Below are positions 45,701 through 57,271 of a DNA stretch of 64,000 bases, one piece after another. The notes under the pieces are model-generated. The model had not been told where the DNA came from. It was given only the letters and a program-made list of their open reading frames with translations, and ran no database searches. The stretch lies in assembly GCA_026214975.1 (NCBI GenBank), contig CM047807.1:65389824-65453823 (forward strand), in the 5' to 3' direction. Both the position numbers and the translations under genes were made by a program. Each line of letters opens with the position of its first letter. Position 1 is the first letter of the stretch. The stretch is from Gentiana macrophylla (taxonomy: Eukaryota; Streptophyta; Magnoliopsida; Gentianales; Gentianaceae).

Positions 45701-45872
45701 TTCCACACAGTTTCAGGTAGTGTTCTGCTTGGAAGAATGAGCCATGGCAATCGATTTTTCGTGCCCACTTGAGTGATTGAGGAAGATGATGCCATTTTTG
45801 AGAGGGAGAGGAGTTTGAAAATGAACTTGAGTTTGCAATAGAGATAAACAAGAGTAGGGTTGTAATTTGCAA
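42782..45872 (-). pseudogene. C1 third ORF (env-position), modular and broken
   Basis: Reading down the minus strand: an N-terminal globular part (about 45872-45212: SHNTCWAPLEEGDKFEED, DEFWAIIAKTANPGSTKVNC, EFSALIGKTIEGKLGANHAM). Next is a basic bipartite-like cluster (KKAGEGKRKKSS, QRKKQKVRR, about 44980-44920). Acidic regions follow (DEEEAEEDFDNEEAQQVEES; an Asp-rich run from GAT repeats at 44525-44440). Then a coiled-coil-like stretch (IENKFQTIAEYIDAQN, VNEKLNDHNNRFTSIESKLD, 43960-43690) and a R/E/Q-rich part (EEQQRRIREEREKAS, about 43520). Sireviruses often carry such a third ORF; calling it envelope would be unsupported, since no signal peptide or membrane segment is clear. Confidence 0.55.
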
Positions 45873-46439
45873 GAGAGCGTAAGGATCTCTGAAAATCTCT
45901 AAGTCTAGTTTATATAGTGTGATTTGGGTAGTGTGAACGTGGTTTGAATATGGAAGGATTTAGTGACATAATGGCGTGATTTTGTGTATGAAAAACGCGA
46001 TATTCGAGCGTAGAGGGGGAGTGGTTTGAGGCAAGTAATGATAGAGCCCGGGAATCGAGGAATTTATAATTCAAAAAAAATAATATAATTACCTCCATGA
46101 TCATAACGTGATCGCCATGTGTGTACTGAATAATCCTCCATAATTTTCTTATTCTCCACGTGTATTTAGAATTGATTTTGTTCACACTTTGAATTTGTCC
46201 AAGTCTTTATTTCGGTGAAGTGCCTTCGCTGGTCACTTAACCGGTCAATGAGTTCTTCACTGAGCTGCTTCATTGAACTGTTCTAACAATCGCTTAAGTT
46301 ATCTCTGCTGGATACCAGGTGCCTTACCCGCTACATCTCCTCGTAACGGCAAAGGTTGTACCGTTGATGAAGTCACTTAGCCGATTACTCCAGCTTAGCC
46401 GCTCGTTGATACTTAGTCAATTTCAATCATCCCTAACTT

Positions 46440-48120
46440 AGTTCTCAACATACTAAATCTTTCATAACTGAGTGGTTTAGTGAAGATGTCAGCCAGTTGG
46501 TCTTCAGTGGATATGTATTTTAGGATGACATCTCCTTTTTCAACATGGTCTCTCGATAAAATGATGTCTTACATCAATGTGCTTTGTTCTTGAATGCACA
46601 TCTTTGGATTTTCTCGTAATTGATATTGCACTTGTGTTGTCACACATGATTGGGATTGTTTTCTCTTCGACTTCATAGTCCCTTAGCTGTTGTCTTATCC
46701 ACAGTACTTGTGCACAACAGCTACCTGCTGCTATATATTCTGCTTTCAGCCGTTGATGTAGATATAGAGTTTTGCTTTTTTCTGAACCATGAGACTAGTC
46801 TAGTTCCTAGCATTTGGCATGTTCCAGAGGTGCTTTTTCTATCTATTTTGCATCCAGCATAGTCAGAGTCTGAATATGATATCAGTGTAAATCCTCCATC
46901 TTTTGGGTACCAAATGCCAACATTGATGGTGTGTTTCAAGTATTTGATTATCCTTTTAGTTTGCTAGAAGATGTGATTCTTTTGGTTGAGCTTGAAATCT
47001 AGCACACACTCCTACCGCAAATGCAATATCGGGTCTCGCTTGCGATTAAGTATAACAATGATCCAATAATTCCTCTATACATTTTCTCGATCAACATCTT
47101 TTCCTCCTTCATCTTTTCCAAGTATGACTCGCACACATTGGTGTGTCTCTTTGTGCCACTTGTGTCCATCCCATACTTGTGTATCAAATCTCTTGTATAT
47201 TTTGCTTGACTAATGAAAATGCCATCCTTCATTTGCTTTACTTGAAGGCCAAGGAAGTAGTTTAATTCTCCCATCATGCTCATCCAAATTTGCTCTTCAT
47301 TAGGTTTGCAAATTTCTCACACAACTTTTCATCTTCGATCCAAAGATTATGTCATCAACATAGATTTGCACTAGCAATGTGCTTGCCCTTCCTCTAGTTT
47401 AAATAGAGTCTTGTCTATAGTTCCTTTGTTGAATCCATTCTTGATCGAGAAATTGTGATGATGTTTCATACCAGAGGTGCTGCTTGAGGCCATGTGAGGC
47501 CTTCTTGAGTTTGTATACTTTGTCTTCTTTTCCTTTGATTTGAAATCCAGGAGGTTGTTCTACATAAACTTCTTCTTCCAAAAGTCCGTTTAGAATGCAC
47601 TTTTGACATCCATTTGATAGACTTTGAAGTCTTTGTGTGCAAAGAAATGCTAGAAAAAGTCTTATTGCTTCCAATCTTGCTACTTTGGAGCAAAGGTTTC
47701 ATCATAATCTATTCCTTCACTTGGGAATATCCTTTTGCAACTAGCCTTGCTTTGTTTCTCGACAACAGCCCTTGCTCATCCATCTTGTTCCCTGAATACC
47801 CATTTTGCACCAATGATGTTGGCCATTTCAGTGTCTGTCAACAAGTTCCTGCACTTCATTTCTTTCAAATTCATTTAGTTTTCTTGCATGGTCGTGATCC
47901 AATCTGCATCTTGGATTGCATCATCTATGGTCTTGGGTTCCACTTGTGATAGAAAGCAAGTTAGCATGTGCTCCAGCTTGTCTTCTTGTTCGACTCCGGT
48001 GTGAATATCTCCAATGACTTGTTCTTCAGGATGGTCTCTAAGCCAATTTAGGTCCGGTTGAAGTTGATCTTCACTTGGTGCTTCCATACCTTCATGCCGA
48101 GCATGAACTTCAATTCAGTG
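46440..48120 (-). pseudogene. C1 reverse transcriptase and RNase H
   Basis: Starts with a linker and RT front (PKTIDDAIQDADWITTMQE, about 47955-47880). Then VYVEQPPGFQIKGKEDKVYK with LKKASHGLKQ, a Copia RT motif (about 47560-47480), GELNYFLGLQVKQMKDGIFI and SQAKYTRDLIHKYGM (47270-47165), and RNase H with ISYSDSDYAGCKIDRKSTSG and ISTSTAES (46880-46735). The C-terminal RNase H part has frameshifts. The YVDD-bearing stretch (about 47400-47300) is broken but a DDII-like text remains (47345). Confidence 0.8.
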
Positions 48121-48369
48121 CTTCTCTGTTGTATTGATATGTGGCTCCTCTTGATTTTCAAAAAAGATGATTCGGGATAGTAGCCGGGTATGGTTGCACT
48201 TGTATAGATTTGCCTCTGTGCGCTTTCTCTTCTTAGTCTTGAAGATCTTCACCATTTGTATATGGTTCATCAAAACCACATGTATTGATTCTTCAATCAC
48301 CAATGTTCTTTTACTTAGTACTCTGAATGCTTTCTTTGGTGTCTCGAGTATCCCATGAAGATTGCTTCA

Positions 48370-49348
48370 TCACCTTCTCATCAAAGGTATGCAGATGATT
48401 CTGTTCAAGACAAAGCATTTTGATCCAAACATATGAAAATATGAGATATTGGGTTTTCTACCATTCCAAAATTCATATGGAGTTTTTCCATGATGTTTGT
48501 TGATAATTGATCTGCTTTTGTGTATGGCATCTTTGTGTTTGTTTGCTTGACCCAAAATCTCTTTGGCAAGCATGCTTCAAAGAATCATTGTTCGATCGCT
48601 TCTTTGAGACTTCTGCTTTTCTTTCTGCTACACCATTTTGTTGTGGAGTACTGCTGCAGATAGTTGATGTAGTACTCCATTTTCTTCACAATAGGTTCGA
48701 TAATTTCATTTAGAAATTCGATTGCCTCTATCTCGATCCGATTTTGATAATTTTTAGCTCTTTTTCATTCTGGAGTCTTCTCAGCAAGTCTGGTAGCTTC
48801 TTGAGTGTTTCTTTCTTCTTGTTCATGAAGATGGTCCAGGTGTATTTTGAGAAGTCATCCACCACTACAAGAGTATATTTCTTACCACTTACACTTACTG
48901 GAGTGATCGGGTCCAAACAGTCCATGTGCAGTAGATGTAGAACTCTTGTTGTAGATTGATGAGGCTTTGATTTGAATGAGCTTTTTATTTGTTTTCCTTT
49001 CTGACAAGCATCACATAGACTCTTTTTCTTGAATGAGATCTCTGGCAGGCCTTCAACTAACTTGCTCCTTGATAGTTTGTGGATGGTCTTGAAATTCAGG
49101 TGATTTAATCTTCTGTTCCAAATCCAGCTTGTTGATTGTTTATTCTTGACAAGTAGACATGTTTCTGCCTTGGCTGTTCTCCAGTCCACCACATACATGT
49201 TGTCTTGTCTTCTACCTGCAAGAACCACTGTGTTTGTTTGACTGTGAATCACTTTGCATCCTTCTTTGTTGAAGTGCACATTGTAGCCTTTGTCACATAA
49301 TTGACTGATGCTCATCAGATTGAAGTTAAGTCCCTTGACATATGCCAC
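48370..49348 (-). pseudogene. C1 integrase with pre-integrase domain
   Basis: One clean frame from 49348 to 48728: pre-integrase (LNFNLMSISQLCDKGYNVHF, CKVIHSQTNTVVLAGRR), zinc-binding HHCC part (RRLNHLNF...TIHKL, CDACQKGKQ), then the catalytic core with HMDCLDPITPVSVSGKKYTL and VVVDDFSKYTWTIFM (first two aspartates). After a frameshift near 48728 the core continues with TPQQNGVAERK (third acidic residue, about 48640) and KTPYEFWNGRKPNISYFHMF (48490-48430). Confidence 0.85.
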
Positions 49349-49399
49349 ATTTTGAATCTTTAGATTGTTTTTGAGTATTGTGCCTTCCCCTTAATCTTG

Positions 49400-49803
49400 C
49401 CAGGGTTTTTTTCCTCCAAATGTGACTTTGGGTCCATCAAAAGCTTTAAAATCAGTGATCCATTTCTTGTTTCCTGTCATGTGTCTGGAACATCCACTGT
49501 CTATGTACCAGACATCCTACAAAACAGATTAATTAAGTTTGGGTACCCAACACTGTTTGCTACAAAGTCTAGGTTTGCTCTTCTCCTGCCATCTTTGGTC
49601 CAATCTTTCTTGGGTTTGTCTATCTCCTTTCCTTGATCTGCTCATGTGCCTACCACAGTAGTGATCATGATTGGGCCATCATTGATTACATCCAGCATCT
49701 CCTCATGAGTTGCTGCAAGATGAGATAACATTCTTATTTTATATTCATCAAAATTATTAACATTGAAAACAGGTACTTTTGACAAGAAGTTTGAGGAATC
49801 CAT
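49400..49803 (-). pseudogene. C1 gag start fused by deletion to protease
   Basis: An ATG at 49803 opens MDSSNFLSKVPVFNVNNFDE and runs about 50 codons (HLAATHEEMLDVINDG). It then loses the gag frame and within 150 bases reaches protease text WYIDSGCSRHMTGNKKWI (D-S-G at 49501-49493). A full Sirevirus gag is several hundred codons, so nearly all capsid and the zinc knuckles are missing. Confidence 0.75.
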
Positions 49804-49922
49804 CAGTGCAATTGAAGATAAAAATGGCGTTGAATGAAAAACTTCGATTTGAAAACTACTTTGAAAATATGTGATCTCCTTGTTACTGTAAATTAGATCC
49901 GAGCAGGTTCGATACTAGAACA

Positions 49923-49938
49923 CCGCCCCGATACCAAT
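49923..49938 (-). promoter_or_regulatory. C1 primer-binding site
   Basis: ATTGGTATCGGGGCGG on the minus strand, directly inside the 5' LTR. It differs from the common initiator-Met-type TGGTATCAGAGC at an A and an AG, the same CAG-site pattern seen elsewhere in this window. Confidence 0.8.
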
Positions 49939-51335
49939 TGTTGGTCCCAGAGAAGGGTGAAACTATAGTCAGAGAGGGGTGGGGGGTGAATGACTATAGT
50001 GGAGTTTCAAAAACTTTTCTTGTGTTTTAAAAGCTTTTGGGCAGCGGATAAGTCCCTTCTTACTATGTTGTTTTCAAATCAGTTTAGACAATCACAGATA
50101 TGTGTTATGATGTAGGCAAATTAAATAAGTGCTGTAAAGTAAATTGCAGAAATTAAATTGACACAAGGCTTATAGTGGTTCAGGGTGGTGTAATCCCTTA
50201 ATCCACTCTTCTCCTGTGATGATCGGAGGAATTCACTATTGTTTTCACAGATACAACAGTATGATTGTCCTTGGCTTCCCAAGCTTCACAATCTACAAGA
50301 CTATCACTCCTTGATCGCAACGACTTGATGATTCATCTTTCCTTTTCGCTCCCTGAGATCAAAATCCTTCAACAAACTATCACAGCTTTCAACTCCTTCT
50401 CGATTGCCTCGATTCGATTTGCTTCATTTTGATGTGAATGTGATTCACGCACTTGCTTGATCAATCTCAATTACGAATATGACTTTGTAGTTCGATATTT
50501 GAGTTGATCACTAGATGTATCCTTGTAAGTTCGAGAGAAGGCTTTTCTAATTGATGAGTTTCGCTTTTTTTTTTTTTTTGAATCGTTATTTTCTTTTTAC
50601 ACAATGCCTTCTATTTATAGCCTTGAATAGCCTTGATTTTGAAATTCATCCGTTGGCTATATTAATGAGGGAATAATCCTTGATTTTATTCTTGATTCCC
50701 CTTAATTGTATTCTACTTGATTTCAGTGATCGGATTCTTCTTTCAAATGTATAGCAGAAAATCCGTCCTTGATTGATCCTTTAATGATTGTGCATTTAAT
50801 GCATGATCTGCTGAATCTTCAATGTATATTAAATCGATCTTGTAAGTGTCTCTTCACCGTCTCAGAACGGTGGAGTGAGCCTTCGACTTAGCCGTTAGTT
50901 CTTTCTTCGCCGTTTTGTTTTCTCTTTGCCGACAGTCAGTGTACTCAGCCGATTCATTGTTTTCTTCTTTGCTTTAGTTTCAGGAGAATCTTTATACTTC
51001 ACTGATCCTTGATTTGGGTGAGATCAGTGTACACCATATTGGAATATTGAGTTTCATAACTTAGACTTATCCAAGGTCATCACAGACTTCTTGGTTATAA
51101 GTCGACACCATAATCCTTCTCTGATCTATCTCTGCTTGGTGCTTGGCCGGCTTCATCCTGCCGAATGTCTGTTTTCACTTTGCCGTCCTACCAACTAGTA
51201 CAATACTTGTCTGACTCAACTTATACAACATGTCAGACTCTAAGTAAAGACTTATACATAGAATTCTAACTTATTTCAGGCTTGCAATAACAGCTAGTAT
51301 GGCCATCATCAAAACATAATAAAATGTTCCTAACA
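49939..51335 (-). repeat. C1 5' LTR, 1397 bp
   Basis: Full-length partner of 41129-42538; TATA-like TATAAATA on the minus strand at 50619-50612. A T-run of 16 bases (50563-50578) is expanded relative to its partner. Confidence 0.95.
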
Positions 51336-52731
51336 GCAGGGTTGGGGAGTAGACCATCCTTCCTGTGGTGATGCTTGCAGGAAGGTAGAGACATGCTAAT
51401 GCAGGGGCTGCGATGGCGCATAAGTGATGGAAGTTCCGTTTACGTCTTCCATGATGCTTCGGTTTCCCGACCGCCATCTTTTTGGCTAGTTCACTCATTC
51501 CATTCCTTACCTACTGATAGTAAAGTGCAGGATTAATTTTTTCCAGGAACTAGTCAGTGGAATATGCCTCTTCTTATGCATGAATTTCAGGCTTGGGAAG
51601 TGGATGCTATCTTACAAACTCCAATTGCAGGCACTTCGCACCCGGATAAGTTGATTTGGCATTATGATCGCCGAGCTAGATATACAGTGAAGTCAGGATA
51701 TTTTCTTGCATTGAGCTTGTATGGACGATTGCTTGATGCGATATAGGCATCTACGTCTTTTAGACCGAACAGTGTATGGCGGGATGTCTGGAAAGTCACT
51801 GTGCCGCCGCGTGTTCAACATTTTCTATGGCGATGTTTGCAGGATGGTTTACCAATTGGAGAGCAGCTTGCCATGTGTAATCCGGGTTTGGGTCTTTGCT
51901 TGGCATGTGGTAGGGAGATGGAGTCCTTACGGCACGTGCTTTTTGATTGTGATTGTGCTAGAGCGATCTTGGCAGCTTCACCGTTTGGAAGTCAGCGGAT
52001 TCAACCTGGGTCGAATTTTTAGGAGTTTATGGGAGCATTGATTGCATGCCACACCCCGGACGAGGTATCCGCCTTCTGTCTGCTGCTTAGAAAAGCCGGT
52101 GCAACGCGGTCTTTGATGATGTGCCGATCTATGTATCCCGTGTAGTTTCTATGTCCATAGCTGGGGCAGTGGAGTTTCGTCAGGCCATGGGCTTGCTGCA
52201 CATGGATTCTGAGGGGACTGCCCATCCAGTTGTCTGGTGTGCACCGCCTGAGGGGAGCTGGAAGTGCAACTCTGATGCCTCCGTCATGGACTTGGGTTCT
52301 GGCGTTGGTCTGATCTTTAGGGATGCGGTCAGATTGCAGCTTTTTCATTCCACATCGACCCTGGTATCAGTTCAGAGACTTTGGAGATGCAGGAGATTCT
52401 CTTGGCAATTGAGGAGGCTATCCGACTAGGACTTCCTACAATCACCTTTGAGTCTGACTGTCTGCCTTGCATCCAGGCGTTACAACGGCCGTCAGAAGAT
52501 TTTTCTGCTTTCAATTGCTTAGCGCGTGATTACCCGGCGCTTGTGCCATCCTTTGTTTCTTCTACTTTTACTTTTGTTTAGCGTAGTGGTAATTTTCCCT
52601 CACATCTTTCGTCTAGACATGGTCTAGCCTTCTCTGGTCGTACTATTTGGAGAACTTCCCCTCCTCACGACATAATTTCTGCCGCTATGGCGAATTTAAC
52701 GTAATAAAATGCTTGTTTTCCTAAAAAAATG
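51336..52731 (+). pseudogene. L1-type LINE ORF2 3' end
   Basis: Starts abruptly at the C1 LTR edge within the post-RT region (LRWRISDGSSVYVFHD; HYDRRARYTVKSGYFLALSL). It then carries the zinc-binding reverse-transcriptase-associated domain (PPRVQHFLWRCLQDGLPIGE, CLACGREMESLRHVLFDC) and a plant LINE RNase H (SWKCNSDASVMDLGSGVGLI; EEAIRLGLPTITFESDC, with the two aspartates). Several frameshifts. The 3' UTR ends in TAAAAAAAT near 52731. The upstream endonuclease and RT are absent from the window. LINEs copy by target-primed reverse transcription. Confidence 0.8.
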
Positions 52732-52791
52732 TATATGCATATATTTGCGTATAAGTATATATATACACACACACACATATACATATATATA

Positions 52792-52838
<47 letters not shown>

Positions 52839-52862
52839 ATATATATATTTATATATATAGTA
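52732..52862. repeat. Mixed TA and CA microsatellite
   Basis: Alternating TATATG, ACACAC (an uninterrupted CA run around 52801-52830) and TATATA tracts immediately after the LINE tail. Confidence 0.95.
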
Positions 52863-52913
52863 GCTCTTACATTACATAATGTAACTTCATATGAATGTAT
52901 ATTTCAGACAGTA

Positions 52914-53529
52914 TGTGTAACGCCTTAGAGCTGAAGCCTAGTGGCATTACTTGAGTCTTACTATATCAAATAACTGCATAGACTCATTGTCACCGCTTGC
53001 TCCAAAATGGTTAATCCAAGTTATCAAGTACTTTATGTTCCTATCAAGTACTTTAGGTCAGCTCGGTAACGTCGGAGGTCGGGTAACGCAGCTCGGGTCG
53101 GAGATGACCTAAGGAGGCTCGACCGAGATAGGCCGGAGCTTCCTTATATGATATTTAAACATGCTCCTGTATTATAGGATAAACATGGAAAGAATCTTAA
53201 GATGTTATGATATTGATCCTGTCATTTAAACGTGCCAAAAATTATCTCTAAATGATAGAGATCCACACGTGATTATCCTTAGGGACTTAGAATATGAATC
53301 CTTGTAGAGCAAGGAAAGGGATGAGTCATCCCTTATATAAAAAACCCTAAGAAACTACGAGAGACTTGATTCCAATAGAGCCATTGGATACGTAGGCAAT
53401 TTGGGAGAAATAACTCTCAGGTTCAATCTAAAATCACCATAAACACCTTCCCCTTTTTTTGATTGTTCTTGAATTGTCACTAAAAGATATACGGCTTGAT
53501 TTATTGGTAGACGATTTCCAACATCGTCA
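52914..53529 (+). repeat. Probable T2 5' LTR
   Basis: A TATA box (TATATAA, 53334-53340) lies after a GC-richer stretch with GGTCGGAG, GCTCGACCGAG and CTCGG motifs. The end ...ATCGTCA at 53529 precedes the primer site. The start at TGTGTAACGCC (52914) is a guess; no partner LTR is in the window. Confidence 0.4.
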
Positions 53530-53530
53530 A

Positions 53531-53547
53531 TTGGTGCTAGAAGGAGG
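53531..53547 (+). promoter_or_regulatory. T2 primer-binding site (probable)
   Basis: TTGGTGCTAGAAGGAGG, a form common after the 5' LTR of plant Ty3/Gypsy elements, 57 bases before the gag ATG. Confidence 0.6.
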
Positions 53548-53603
53548 GTCTCTTTTACGACAATTGCTCAAAGATCACCCAAGAATTTATTTTTTTACTA
53601 ATT

Positions 53604-54887
53604 ATGGCCAAGAACACCGTGAAGAAAGGTGCCCAGGACCCGTTAGATCCAACCCAGGAAGGTGGAACCACCACCACTCAAGGGGAAGACAAAATTGCAG
53701 CAGGTCAAAAAGGTAGGAACCCTACTGATGATCAATCTCACTCAGTCCTTCAAGATCCAGCCAACCAGGTGTTGGTGGAAGCATTAAAAAAAATGGATAA
53801 GCAACCATCAAGTCTATATTTGAGGAAACACTCAAGGGAAGAGACCCCTCAGAAGTTTCAGAATGTAGCATTCATATAGAACGAAAGAGCTTTAATCATC
53901 AGCCCAATGACACTGCTAAAGCCAAACTGGATGCCTTGTTGGGATGACGATCAGATGAGTTCTTATGCACGTCACTATCCACAGAGTACATTGATATTAT
54001 CCCCGACCAGCGGGCTTCAAAATTCCAAAAATTGAGCAATATGATGGATCTAAGGACCCTTATGAATATTTTCAATGCTCTAGAGTAGATGAAGTGTGAA
54101 ACATTCCCTGCGCTGCTCACGAGGAGAGCTCAGGAACGGTTCAATAAGATTCTGCCAAGGTCGATCTCTGACTTTGGAACCCTCACCCAGAAGTTCGTCC
54201 ATTCATTCATCACAGCTCGTCCGTTTCAGAGAAATCAAACTCATCTCCTCACATTGATGCAAAGGCAGGACGAGACCGTTCTCCACTTTATAAAGCATTT
54301 TAATGGGGAGTCTACACAAGTCCGAGATACAAATGATCGACTTTCGTTCGCCTCTTTCGTGACAGGTCCGTGAGAGGGACGGCTGACGAGAAGTTGAATA
54401 TCAATCTTCCCCAAACGGAAGAATGCCTAAATATGGCTTATAAACATTTGCCAAAGGGAGGAAGGCAATATGATGAAGATGGACATGGAAAGAGGTGAAG
54501 GTAAGAAGAAAAAATCTAAAGATAAGTCAGATAGGAAGAGGAAATTAGTCTGGGATCGAGTCATTACACCCGTCTCAGATCGGCAGGGAAAGAAGGGAGC
54601 TCTGCAAGATAGAGACTTCAACCCATTGAATAGGTCTCACGAGCAGGTCCTCTCCATTATGGAAATAAAAAGGTATAGCAAGGGTTCCACAACCGATGAG
54701 GGGACCTCGGGAGAAAAGAGATCCCAACAAATTTTCCAAGTATCACAAGGATATCGGTTATGACTCAGAGCACTGCCGCGATCTGATGCGGGATATCAAT
54801 GCAACAATAATGAAAGGTAAATTAGATGATGTGGTAGATCGGTCTCAACAGCCTGAGCCACGAGGTTGGTGTGAGTTTAAGCGATGA
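53604..54887 (+). pseudogene. T2 gag
   Basis: ATG 53604 opens MAKNTVKKGAQDPLDPTQEG. The capsid segment (about 54089-54370) reads MKCETFPALLTRRAQERFNK, then SISDFGTLTQKFVHSFITAR and LMQRQDETVLHFIKHFNGES, the classic retrotransposon gag helix set. A KE-rich stretch and a knuckle-like FSKYHKDIGYDSEHCRDLMR (about 54730-54790) follow, as in Tat gag. Five or more frame changes. Confidence 0.8.
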
Positions 54888-55560
54888 AATTACTATCAGG
54901 ATCGAGATAACCAGGATGAGCATCGACGATGAAATGATGAGTAGTGGCAGGTCTGCTGCTCCCTCTGAATCAAACAAGAGGCAAAGACTTTTTGGAGAAG
55001 AGACCTATGGTCCAAGGGACTCCCTTCCTTTGGTAGTAAACAATGAAGGACTAGTGATAGAGATGGTGATCATCAAGAATTTGATAAGGTGCATATGCGT
55101 GGACACACGTAGTGTGGTAAACAGGCTTTACTATAATGTTTTCCAAGCTGTGGAGCTAAAAAAAGCAGAAATAACACCTATCTCGGCACCTCTGTTCATA
55201 TTTGCTGGACCACCTGTTCATCCACTGGGCACAATCAATTTGCCTACCAACTTTGACAGAATCAAAGTGCAGGACCCTGATGTTAAATTATGTGGTCGTG
55301 AAAGCTCCCTCAACATACAATGTGATCTTGGGAAGACCAGCCCTAATCGATCTTCGAACCGTAATATCCCCAGCCCACATCAGCCTGATGTTTCCAACTG
55401 TGGACAGTTCAGTAGAGATCAAGGGTGACATGGAAATAGCCAGGAGTTGTTACAAAACAACTGTTAACAGAAAAATGACGGTTCAACAAGTAAGTATTGA
55501 AGAATTACTCCCTGAAGACGAGGATTGCTGGTCGTATGAAGACTAGACCGAGGTTGTTTG
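54888..55560 (+). pseudogene. T2 aspartic protease
   Basis: Reads LIRCICVDTRSVVNRLYYNV (the catalytic D-T-G is written D-T-R), then LFIFAGPPVHPLGTINLPTN. In the next frame it reads YNVILGRPALIDLRTVISPA, ending in a linker. This matches the Tat protease pattern (VDTGSS, L.GF.G....G.I.LP, YN.ILGRP). The altered glycine would abolish activity as written. Confidence 0.75.
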
Positions 55561-56990
55561 CCTCTGAGATGAACAAGTAGACCTAACTATGAATGTGGGA
55601 TCTTGGATCCCAAACATACACAAAGGAGCTCTGGTCGATATTTTATAGGAATTCAGAGATGTGTTCGCATTGAAGACCGATGATATGCCAGGTCTCTCCC
55701 TATAGTTAGTTGTGCATAAATTAAATGTCGATTCGAGTTGGAATCCTATTCGGTAGAAGAAGATGCACTTCAACCCTAAGAGAATCTCAGCTATTGAAAA
55801 ATAAGTGGCCAAGTTGCTCCAGGAAAATATCATCAAGGAAGTCCTATACCTAGAGTGGTTGGAGAATCTGGTGCTGGTCAAGAAACCAGATAGGAACGGG
55901 AGTATGTGTATTGATTTCACTGATCTTCTCAAGGCATGTCCTAAGGATCGTTATACGCTGCCGAAGATTGACCACCTTGTTGACTCCGTAGTAGGATATG
56001 AGATATTCACATTCCTAGATGCGTATATAGGATACCATCAGATCACCATGGATCCTAGGGACTTAGAGAAGACCGTGTTTGTCACCGAGTTCGGCACGTA
56101 TTTCTATGTCACCATGCTGTTTGGTTGAAAGAACACTGGGACGACTTACCAGCAAACTGTGAACAAAATATTCACACAGCAGATCGGCCGATGCATGGGG
56201 GTGTATGTGGATGACCTCTTAATCAAGATTGGGTCTCTTGATCGGTATTTGCTGGACGTCAGATAAGTTTTCACTGTGCTTAGGCACACTCACATTAAGC
56301 TAAACCCTAAGAAGTGTACATTCGGGGTTAGATCAGGAAAATTCCTAGGGTAAATGATATCCAAAGATGGAATTAAAGCTAATCCTGATAAGATCGATGC
56401 GTTAAAATCTATGCCACCTCCTAAAAGCATTAAGGAAGTTCTGAGACTAATAGGACAAATAGTAGCGATGAACAGATTCCTCTCTAGGTCGGCACAGCGT
56501 GCCTTGCCCTTTTTCAAGATTATGAGGAGAGCTAGTCCCTTCCATTGGGACGAAGATAGCAAGAAATGTTTTGAATAATTGAAGGTATACTAGTTCGAGC
56601 TGCCCACGCTAACAGCTCCTCAAGAAATACAAACTTTGTATGTGTACTTAGCAGTATGTGAAGAAGCACTAAGTGCAGTGCTAGTAAAAGAACATGATGG
56701 CAACCAAATACTGGTTTTCCTTGTGAGCAAAGAACTTCATGGAACATAAGTAAGATACTCAAAAGCGGATAAATTGGCGCTATCCTTGGTACACGCCTCT
56801 AGGAAACTAAGGCCTTACTTTAAGGAACACCCGATTGCCATAATTACCGACCAGCCTCTTCGGCAAATACTGGGACGACCTGAAACTTCAGGATGGTTTG
56901 CAAAATGGGTGGTAGAACCGGCAAAGTACGATCTCAACTTTCATCGGCAAACTACAATCAGGGCGCAGACATTGGTGGATTTCTTGGTTG
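55561..56990 (+). pseudogene. T2 reverse transcriptase and first RNase H
   Basis: From about 55805: LVLVKKPDRNGSMCIDFTDL, YTLPKIDHLVDSVVGYEIFT, FLDAYIGYHQITM, a broken FG.KN motif, catalytic VYVDDLLIK (about 56200-56225) and LNPKKCTFGV. The connection reads SIKEVLRLIGQIVAMNRFLS and RNase H reads KADKLALSLVHASRKLRPYF and ITDQPLRQILGRPETSG. At least eight stops or frameshifts. YVDD itself is intact. Confidence 0.8.
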
Positions 56991-57271
56991 TGGGAACAAC
57001 CATTCGTTTAGATGACGATCAACAGACACGCGAAGAAGACCGATTTAATTTATATGTAGATGGGGCAAATAGCAAAGAAGGAGCAGGAGTAGGTCTTCTG
57101 CTCATCGGTACAAAAGGGGAAGAGTTCCCATATGCGTTACGCTTTGGGTTCCAGGCTACAAACAATGAAACATAATATGAGGCTTTAATCACTCGGTTCA
57201 AGTTGGCCGTTAAAATCATAGTAAAAAATCTACAAGTTCACAGTGATTCTCAGCTCGTGGTTAATCATATA
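56991..57271 (+). pseudogene. T2 second (archaeal-type) RNase H, truncated
   Basis: FNLYVDGANSKEGAGVGLLL, FPYALRFGFQATNNET, one stop, then YEALITRFKLAV and VHSDSQLVVNHI, cut at 57271. It is the same module as T1's 10207-10593, confirming the Tat lineage. Metal-binding D, E and D positions are present in the surviving part. Confidence 0.8.

Larger units (their letters stand above)
41129..51335 (-). mobile_element. C1: Sirevirus-like Ty1/Copia element
   Basis: Two LTRs (42538-41129 and 51335-49939), each TGTTAGGAACATTTTATT...CTGGGACCAACA on the minus strand. The PBS ATTGGTATCGGGGCGG (49938-49923) resembles the initiator-Met type. The PPT AAAAAGGGGGAAAT touches the 3' LTR. Pol order is protease, integrase, RT, RNase H (integrase before RT), diagnostic of Copia. 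A long third ORF lies between RNase H and the PPT. Long LTRs, a third ORF and this PPT/LTR-start text fit Sireviruses. No matching target duplication is seen (CCCGC left, GCAGG right). Confidence 0.85.
52914..57271 (+). mobile_element. T2: Tat-lineage Ty3/Gypsy element, 3' part displaced
   Basis: Gag, protease, RT, RNase H and a second RNase H in order on the + strand, all degenerate. The element stops within the second RNase H where an LTR inserted at 57272. Integrase and the 3' LTR must lie beyond the stacked insertions, outside the window. Confidence 0.8.

Noticed and set aside
42782..45872. Calling the C1 third ORF an envelope gene
   Set aside because: No signal peptide, cleavage site or membrane anchor is visible; position alone does not support it.
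52121..52429. Independent plant gene with an RNase H fold
   Set aside because: Contiguous with the LINE zinc-binding domain and followed by the LINE 3' tail, so it is the LINE's own RNase H.
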